Assembly: GCA_002221725.1 (NCBI GenBank)
Contig: NJFT01000173.1
Coordinates: forward strand, 25,144 to 89,143
DNA: 64,000 nt
Direction of reading: 5' to 3'
From: Scedosporium boydii
Lineage: Eukaryota; Ascomycota; Sordariomycetes; Microascales; Microascaceae
Position numbers and translations under genes: made by a program
Notes under the pieces: model-generated
The model's input: only the letters and a program-made list of their open reading frames with translations
The model's database searches: none
Told to the model about the DNA's origin: nothing
Shown here: positions 57,003 through 64,000 of the stretch, piece by piece
How positions within the stretch are numbered: the stretch's first letter is position 1
Layout of the letters: every line of letters starts with the position of its first letter

Positions 57003-60000
57003 GGTGATTGGAGCGCGAGGGGCGGCCCCCCTCCTCAGTTCGCGACGGTTGTGGAAGGCTCAGTGTTTGGGGAGAGGGTGGAAGGAAGCAGGGTGCTTCG
57101 AGGGTGGTTCAACTGTTCAGCGTGGGATCGAGTAGGATCGAGTGGGCTCGCCTGAGTGGGATTGAGTGGTTGTGGTCGTAGTCGGGCAGCTGGTTGTGGG
57201 TGGGATGCGATTGGGCTGAGATCGGGGCTAGTGGGGACGAGCTGGCTGCAGCGGTCGAATGCAAGCTTCCATGGCAGCCAATGCGATGGCGACACATGCG
57301 AAAATGGTGGGCGGTGTTTCGCAGAGAGAGGAATTGAGGTTGTCTTTTACCAGAGGCGAGAATGGAGAAGTAGAAGATGAGAGGTTTCCAGAACAGCACG
57401 GCACGGCACGTGTAGGGGATGGGATGGCTTGGTATTTTCGATGTTGATGTTGCTTTGTGGGAACGAAAGCTGGGGACGGAAGCGGGAAAAGCTGAGGGAA
57501 GGGACGAGGCTGGAGGCTGGGGCGGGCGTCAACTTTCAAGATTGATCAATCTGAAGGACGAATCGAAGGGATTAGCTTGGTCACAGACCACAGACCACTT
57601 CACTTGTTCCAGTCCCGACTTCGTATGGTCCCTTGCTCCAACTTGTTAGCGGACAATGACACCCTTGCATACATCAATTAAACGCCCAAGCCCCGATCCA
57701 GGTTCCACTCCAGAACAAGCACAAGCACGGACAATGAAGTACTTCGTAATGAAGTTCGTATGCGAGTACACGAGCTGAGAATCGGAGTGGTCGGGCAAGT
57801 CATACATGGTGCTGTGTATAATTCTCGGCATGGTCCCTGTATATTTTGGGATGCTTCAATGGCTGGACGGGATGACGAGACTTACAAAAGGGAGTGTGAG
57901 GGTGAGGGCCTGAAGAATAGAGGCGACTTCGTAATTTCTTGGCTCGCCTCCAAAGTAGATCGGGTCGGGGAGGGTGTAAATCCCAATTGAGAGAGTCCGC
58001 GAGGCTTGCAACCAATTGACACAATATGGGCCTCCCTTTCGTTCCTCTCCTTCTCCTTCCTGTCTATTCTCCCAAAGGTAACAGGAACAAGACGTCAAAG
58101 GGATAGAGTTGCTCTGCGAGGTCTAGAAATATACTAGTCGCCAGTTGGCGGTGGTAGGCGGTAGCAGATTTCGATGCGATGCAGATATTGGCCTAGAATG
58201 CTAGCAGACCAAGGGCGAGAGAGAGAAAGACAATATTGAATGAGTCGGCTCCAGTGGTTGATGTAAAACGTTGTCTTTCCTTGACAGCAGGGCTACACAT
58301 TGACGAGACTGTTCGTTGGTGTCTCTGTGTCACTTGGCATTTCTGGGCGAGTTTTTAATTTCGACGCTGCTGTGTGAGGGCTGAGGACAACTTGGTACTG
58401 AGCATCCCACATCCCACATCACACACTTGCATCAAGGAAAGCAACAGCTTGGAAGCTAGAAAAATGGCGGGGCCATCGACGTCCAATGTTCGATCTTCAT
58501 TCGTGTTCCTCAATGTTCCTGGTCCTGACAGAAAATGCGGTGGCTGGAGAAAACCTGAACTCGGGCGAATCCCCGTCGTAGCTCCCGCCATTTACTGTTC
58601 ATTGCGTCTTCTCTCTTGCTCTGCCACCGCATTCGTGTAAGTGCCTCTCGGTGGAAGTGGCATTGGCACCCGTACGTGTACGCACCCGTCTGATGTCCGA
58701 TGCAGGCTTAGACTGGATACCAGCCACATCATTGATTCGAACAGCGCAGGTCCCCGAGCACTTTGAAAGACGGAGACAGAACAATTGACCGCACGAAAGA
58801 CTCTCTAATCCAATCCTCCCACCAACCTAGTTTTGTTTTTACGTCCGGTTTCCGGGCTTAGCCCTGGGATCTCCATCTCCGTACAAAGATGCTTGTCCGT
58901 AATTGGACGCCCATGACCATTTTGAGGCGCCGGTGCGGAAATCTACTTGCAATGATTTGATGCATCTTCTAACTTCCCGGCGCGGGTTCAAGCATGAAAT
59001 GGTTCATGTGTTCCCGACTCTCCCGTTGTGATGTTGTGATGAGAGCCGAGTGTTACACCTACTGCAAGGGGTCACAATAAGATACCAAGAGAACGAATCC
59101 ATTCCATAGCAGGCTCCCAAACCTAACTTCCTGGATCAAGATGATGGACTCCTTGGAAGGGGTTGTTGGAGAGTGCCAAGCGCCCAAGTGAGAGTAGCCT
59201 TGGGCAAATGGACTAAGAATGGGATGGCTTAGCCTTCTGGTGCCTTCTGGTTCTCTAAATAGCACATCTTGATGTGTCGAGGGCGGAGTCGACGCTGAGG
59301 GAGAAGGTTGAGGAAAGTTGAGTCTGGTCTCGGGCTTCTAGAACTTTTCGATTGATAATCCAACACAGAAAAGCATGCAAGCTCTGACACCGCCAGGCTG
59401 AGGTACTTTGAGCACTACGCATCAAAAGGACGGGCACAAGTCCATACCATGATGGGGACATTGTAGGGTACCAATGGCTCTTGTTAGAGCAAGCACGAAG
59501 TACTTGCCTTGTCAAGATTCCGCCGCTTCCGCTCAGCGTTGATCAGGCATACTTTTTGACTTGACTGCTTTCTGCATTTGATGTGGGATTATAATTGATT
59601 TATGAATTGATTCATCAAGTTGATTAATGTGCATTAAAAAGTAGTCTGCAACAAAGTACACTCGCTACCTCGCAAAATCCGGGACTCGCTAACTTGGAAG
59701 CGATTCGTAATAATACTTCTTCATCAAATTCCTCTGACAATTGGAGTCTAGTGAATTTCTTACAAAACACGCATCGGCTTACGTACTCCATCCATGTAAC
59801 ATTGAAGTACAAATACTTAGACTCGGCCTGTAATTTCGAAGAAAATCGAAGTACCTTCGTACCGCAGAGAGGATAATGGCCACTCAACTCACACGAAATC
59901 TGTGCCGTTTCACCATTGCAACTGTGGCATCCATAATTACCCATAAGACCTATGTACCTCAGTATTACTTGCTTCCAACCATCGTCGTCGTGGGTCAGCC

Positions 60001-60740
60001 AGACCAACATTGTGTCTTCCCTCTTATCCCCAAGTCTGTCCTGTCTCCGTCGCCTGCCGTCTGTCCACCGCCAGCTGCAGTACGCTGTCCACTCTCCGTC
60101 TAGAGTGCCCAGTCAAAAATCCATTGATGACATCCCACATTGAGGCCACGACTCAAGCCTGGCTAACTTGGAGGCTAAATCTATAGCGCTCTTCAGACTC
60201 GTGCTCAAAGGCCTCCCCTTCAGGTCGCCAACCCATTTGCAGACTTCATTCTCATATTTTCTCACTTTCTATTATTCTTTTTATTACTTCAATTCTCACA
60301 CTCTCTTGTTCATAATACGTAGTAAGTTGTCCTGCCATTTCCGTCTTCCTTTTTTTTTTTTTGGATCGCTCGAGTTCCGAGTTGGTGCGCATCTCTCAAG
60401 TCCGTCTGCCTTGTAGGCAGGCTCTCCTTAAATTCCATCATACTCCAGTCGACCTCCGTCTTCTCCTAGCCTCGTCTCTTCCACTCGCTAGTGTCCATTT
60501 ATTGCTTGCCTCTTCTATTGCTCCATTTCTCACATGAACTCGCAACAGTAGTTTTTACGCCTAGTTGTTCTTCTCGAGCCCGTCGCGACCCTTCTACCCG
60601 CCTATCCCCAATGCAATAGACTCCGTGCCAGGCCCCCTTCGCCGCGCCCTCCCCTCTATCCTCTTCCCAGCCGTCGACCTTGTTGGTCACGGCATCCAGT
60701 GCCATTTCTCTTGGCCCTGGTCTTGAGGTAATCTGCCAAT
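57003..60740. promoter_or_regulatory. Long divergent intergenic region between PhoD-like gene and kex2
   Basis: 3.7 kb, the longest gap in the window. It holds one TACTTCGTA (57740-57748) and related words near 59502 and 59853, and a pyrimidine-rich segment at about 60240-60360 that ends in a T run and probably belongs to the kex2 leader. Several short frames exist, the longest about 128 codons, without motifs. No RNA gene was recognised. A non-coding RNA or a rapidly evolving small gene cannot be excluded. Confidence 0.4.
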
Positions 60741-63491
60741 ATGAGAATCTCTCGTTTATTAGGCGCCCTAGGCTTGTTGGCCTCCGCCCTTGCCTCCCAC
60801 CCCGTCCGGAAGACCCCTCGCAACTACGAGACGAGCGACTACTACCTACTCCACCTCGATGATGAAGTCTCTCCCCGAGATATAGCGCGCCGCCTCGGCC
60901 TCGAGCATGATGGCCAGGTTGGCGTCTTGGATCATCTCCACGTCTTCTCCGCACCACGATCCGACGTAGATTTCGTCTCCGATGCCCTCCGCACGCGAAA
61001 ACTGAAACGAGATGGCGGCCCCGATATCCTAGACGGCGTACGCATGGCGAAAAAGGACATCCCGCGTAAGCCTTGGTCGAAGAGGATCCCCCCTGGATAC
61101 ACGTCACGTCCCGCTAGCCCTCGCGCCGATAAACCCGACGATGGCGCTGTTAGGATGCAGCGTGAGGTTATGGACACTTTGGATATCAGCGACCCCATAT
61201 TCAAGAATCAGTGGCATCTGATCAATACAGTGCAAGTGGGTCAGGACATCAACGTCACCGGTGTCTGGTTGCAGGGCATCACGGGCAAGGGCAGCATCGT
61301 TGCTATGGTCGACGATGGTCTCGACATGACAAGTCAGGATTTGAGTGCGAATTATTATGCCGAGGGCTCATGGGACTTCAACGATCCTGGCCCTGAGCCT
61401 AAACCCAGACTGTCCGATGACCACCACGGCACGCGCTGTGCCGGCGAGATCGCTGCTGTCCGTAATGATGTGTGCGGAGTGGGTGTGGCCTACGACGCTC
61501 GAGTTTCCGGCCTTCGTATCCTCAGCAAGCTTATCAGCGACGAGGACGAGGCCGTGGCGATGACGTACGATTATCAGAATAATCAAATTTACTCGTGCTC
61601 GTGGGGTCCCCCGGATGATGGTCGGTCTATGGAAGCCCCTGGCATTGCCATCCGCCAGGCGATGCTCAAGGGAATCCAGGAAGGCAGGGGTGGATTGGGA
61701 TCGATCTACGTATTTGCCTCTGGAAACGGCGCTGCGAATGAGGACAACTGCAACTTTGACGGCTACACCAATTCCATCTACAGTATTACTGTCGGCGCGG
61801 TAGACCGAGCTGGCAAACACCCCTACTATTCCGAACTCTGCTCCGCGCAGCTTGTGGTGACGTATAGCAGCGGGAGCAATGATGCGATTGTACGTTGCGA
61901 TAGCCCAACCCCCTCCCCTCTTCCTCCCCCTCCACTCTCTCTGCTTTCTTTTTCTGTCTTGTATGCGGCGCGATTAACATGCCCTCTAGCATACTACCGA
62001 CGTTGGTGCCAACAAATGTTATACTGGTCATGGGGGCACTTCCGCGGCAGCCCCCCTTGCTGCTGGCATCCTTGCCCTAGTTTTGGAAGCCCGGTCTGAT
62101 CTCTCGTGGAGAGATGTGCAGTATATTTTTATGAAAACAGCCGTGCCTATCTATGGCGAAGCCGACGACTGGCAGCCAACGGCGAGCGGAAAGGAGTTCA
62201 GCCACACCTTTGGCTTCGGCAAGATTGACACCTATGGTGCCGTCGAGTTGGCCAAGACTTGGGAGAAGGTCAAGCCTCAGGCCTGGTACTTCTCTCCCTG
62301 GGTCCATGTCAATAAGCCTATCCCCCAAGGAGAGGACGGCTTGTCTGACGAATTCGAGATAACCCCCGAAATGCTGAAGGAAGCCAACCTCGAACGTGTC
62401 GAGCATATAACTGTCACGATGAATGTTAACCACACTCGGCGCGGCGACCTCAGTGTTGACTTGATTAGTCCCCAGAACGTCGTAAGCCATATTGCAACCA
62501 CCCGGAAATACGACACTGCGGATACCGGTTATGTTGATTGGACATTTATGAGCGTAGCCCATTGGTAAGAAGCCCCCGCCCCGATCTTACACGCCCTTTG
62601 CCCTGGCTGTTGCCTTCCTCGTCTCTCTGTTTTTGAGGTTTCGCTCTTTCGCCAGCATATTATATCGCTTGACACATTGTTGAAAACTAACATTTCGCTT
62701 GCTGCAGGGGTGAAAGTGGTATTGGAAAGTGGAAGGTCGTGGTCAGGGATACCAAACAAAATGAACATGAGGGTGTTTGGGTCGATTGGCATCTGAAACT
62801 ATGGGGAGAATCGATTGACCCCGAAAAGGCCGTGAATCTTCCCATGCCGCAAGAGTCCGATGACAATGACCATGCCAGCATTGCCACCACGAGCGCTGTC
62901 GCTTCCACCACGGCGACCGCCCTTCCTACTAAGACGGCCATCGCCGATCCCGGGACCACGGATGCTGAGCCCCAACGTCCGGAGAGCAGCAAGCCGACAG
63001 AGACCGGAACTGCGGCGCCAGCCACGTCGTCGTCCTGGGTATCGTGGCTTCCAAGTTTCGGCGTGTCGTCTCGCGCGCAAGTCTGGATCTATGGCGCACT
63101 CGCCCTCATCATCGCCTTCTGCATCGGTCTCGGCATTTATCTTTGGTTGGCTCGCCGCAGGCAACTACGGAATAACCAGGGCAATGAATACGAATTCGAG
63201 CCCCTTGCCGAGGATGCCGATGGCTACGAAGGCGGCGAGAAGGCATCCTATGGCGGTGGGCAAACACGCCGCACGCGCGGAGGCGAGCTTTATGACGCTT
63301 TCGCCGGTGGCAGCGACGACGACAGTGATTTCGAAGTAGGATACAGGGATGGCTCCTCCGCCGAGCGCCTGCCCCTTGATGCAGACGAACGAGATGGAGG
63401 CGCGGCCCAGCACGTCATTGGGGATGACGACGATGACGATGATGGGGGAGATCAAGCTCAGCAGAGCCGGCTACTGGATCCCGGGCGTTAA
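60741..63491 (+). CDS. kex2: Kexin-type proprotein convertase Kex2
   Basis: A calcium-dependent late-Golgi serine protease that cuts after KR/RR in secreted precursors. Exons 60741-61889, 61990-62564 and 62708-63491 give 835 aa. Seen in order: signal peptide (MRISRLLGALGLLASALA), prodomain with KR processing sites, catalytic Asp in AMVDDGLD, catalytic His in DDHHGTRCAGEIAAV, oxyanion Asn in FASGNGA, and catalytic Ser in GHGGTSAAAPLAAGILAL. The P domain follows (VEHITVTMNVNHTRRGDLSV; GIGKWKVVVRDT), then a Ser/Thr-rich stem, a transmembrane helix (VWIYGALALIIAFCIGLGIY) and a cytosolic tail with acidic clusters and Tyr residues that can act in Golgi retrieval. Both introns (100 and 143 nt) split the protein in frame. 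Confidence 0.96.
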
Positions 63492-63758
63492 AAGGGGTGG
63501 TTTAATGGTTTGCATGGCGCTGAACTTTTTTTGGTTTCTATTTATTGTCCAGTACATGTTAAATGCTGCATTTCAGCTCCGGTATAGTTGCATAGAAAGT
63601 TCCTTGTGTTTGCTTTTCTCTTCCTTCGCTTTGGCTCCTTGTTTTCTCCTTTACACTTGTATAAACATGAAATTCACTTGGCCTGATGAAAGGAGGTCTG
63701 CCGCATCGATTTGGTTCCACTTTTTATTGAGATGAGAAACCTTCAGGGCGGGCATTAC

Positions 63759-63777
63759 GCTGTGTGTGTGTGTGTGT
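63759..63777 (+). repeat. (TG)n dinucleotide microsatellite
   Basis: About eight or nine TG units downstream of kex2. Confidence 0.8.
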
Positions 63778-63960
63778 CGAGAGAGGGGCGACCTCCGAGG
63801 GCAGCGGGTAGCGAGCTCTGTATGTGTATCGGGGAAATATCAGTTCAATTGCAGGTCTATTGGATTCTAGAACATGAGGTTTTTGACACTTGAATCGATC
63901 CAAGCACTTTGACATCCAATGTTGATCATTTTCGGGTCAATTCTTATAGCATCTGAAGCC

Positions 63961-63996
63961 TTTTTTTTTTTTTTTTTTTGGGGGGGGGGGGGGGGG
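63961..63996 (+). repeat. T-run followed by G-run at window end
   Basis: About 19 T followed by about 17 G. Two adjacent long homopolymers of this kind are unusual in fungal chromosomal DNA and may mark a sequencing or assembly edge. Confidence 0.7.
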
Positions 63997-64000
63997 TTCG

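Larger units (their letters stand above)
63492..64000. other. kex2 3' region ending in T and G homopolymers
   Basis: Downstream of kex2 is an A/T-rich 3' region with a (TG)n run near 63759-63777. The window then ends in a run of about 19 T followed by about 17 G and TTCG. No gene is seen. Confidence 0.5.

Noticed and set aside
58374..58640. Possible small gene upstream of kex2
   Set aside because: 88 codons, no motif, no splice sites that extend it.
58730..58745. GTTCGAATC-like string on the minus strand, resembling a tRNA T-loop
   Set aside because: The flanking bases do not pair to form a T-stem and no acceptor or anticodon arm is present.
59624..60010. 128-codon minus-strand frame with several Cys
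   Set aside because: No spacing that fits a known zinc or disulfide fold, and no supporting context.

Overview
The window is nuclear DNA of a filamentous ascomycete (Pezizomycotina). Genes are split by short introns (about 50-130 nt, GT..AG), intergenic spaces are 0.1-3.7 kb, no gene is organised as an operon, and many products are Pezizomycotina-type versions of eukaryotic proteins (DUF1776, DUF3807, filamentous-fungal Atg14, Y14, Spc105 with MELT repeats). I could not fix the order; a Eurotiomycete-like genome is plausible but not shown. No rRNA, tRNA, CRISPR array or intact mobile element was recognised.

Layout. 0-9 kb: a retropepsin-like protein of unknown role, an unrecognised 2.7-kb stretch, thioredoxin reductase (-) and the GARP tethering subunit Vps53 (-). 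9-17.5 kb: an amidase-signature enzyme (-) divergent from a SAM methyltransferase (+), a DUF1776 membrane-anchored SDR-like protein (+), the cleavage/polyadenylation zinc-finger factor Yth1 (-) and a small repeat-bearing secreted protein (-). 19-35 kb: the CENP-A chaperone Scm3 (-) back-to-back with Beclin/Atg6 (+), casein kinase 2 alpha (-), a DUF3807-like protein (-), a conserved 176-aa unknown (-) back-to-back with Atg14 (+). 34-37 kb: two poorly conserved hypothetical genes that may be one. 38-51 kb: Spc105/KNL1 (-), ribosomal protein uS17/Rps11 (+), a twin-CX9C protein (+), a probable CENP-U/Ame1 protein (-), the HDEL receptor Erd2 (+), and the exon-junction factor Y14 (+). 51-64 kb: a very long PhoD-type phosphatase-like protein (-) and the Kex2 proprotein convertase (+), then a T/G homopolymer block at the very end.

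Functional themes. Three kinetochore proteins (Scm3, Spc105, probable Ame1) lie within 29 kb. Two subunits of the autophagy phosphatidylinositol 3-kinase complex (Atg6, Atg14) lie within 11 kb. Several genes serve Golgi/endosome traffic: Kex2 is a late-Golgi protease whose retrieval needs GARP (Vps53) and Vps30/Atg6, and Erd2 retrieves ER proteins. These links are functional knowledge from yeast; the sequence does not show that the genes are co-regulated.

Most of the window is ordinary housekeeping content. The points most worth checking are a mitochondrial-type, possibly non-AUG-initiated extension of thioredoxin reductase, loss of an expected metal-binding Asp in the PhoD-like protein, an Rps11 intron flanked by a direct repeat, the C-terminal cysteine cluster of Scm3, an over-represented intergenic 9-mer, and the lineage-specific genes at 34-37 kb. 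Exon boundaries were derived by hand from splice signals, frame continuity and family resemblance; no alignment was run.
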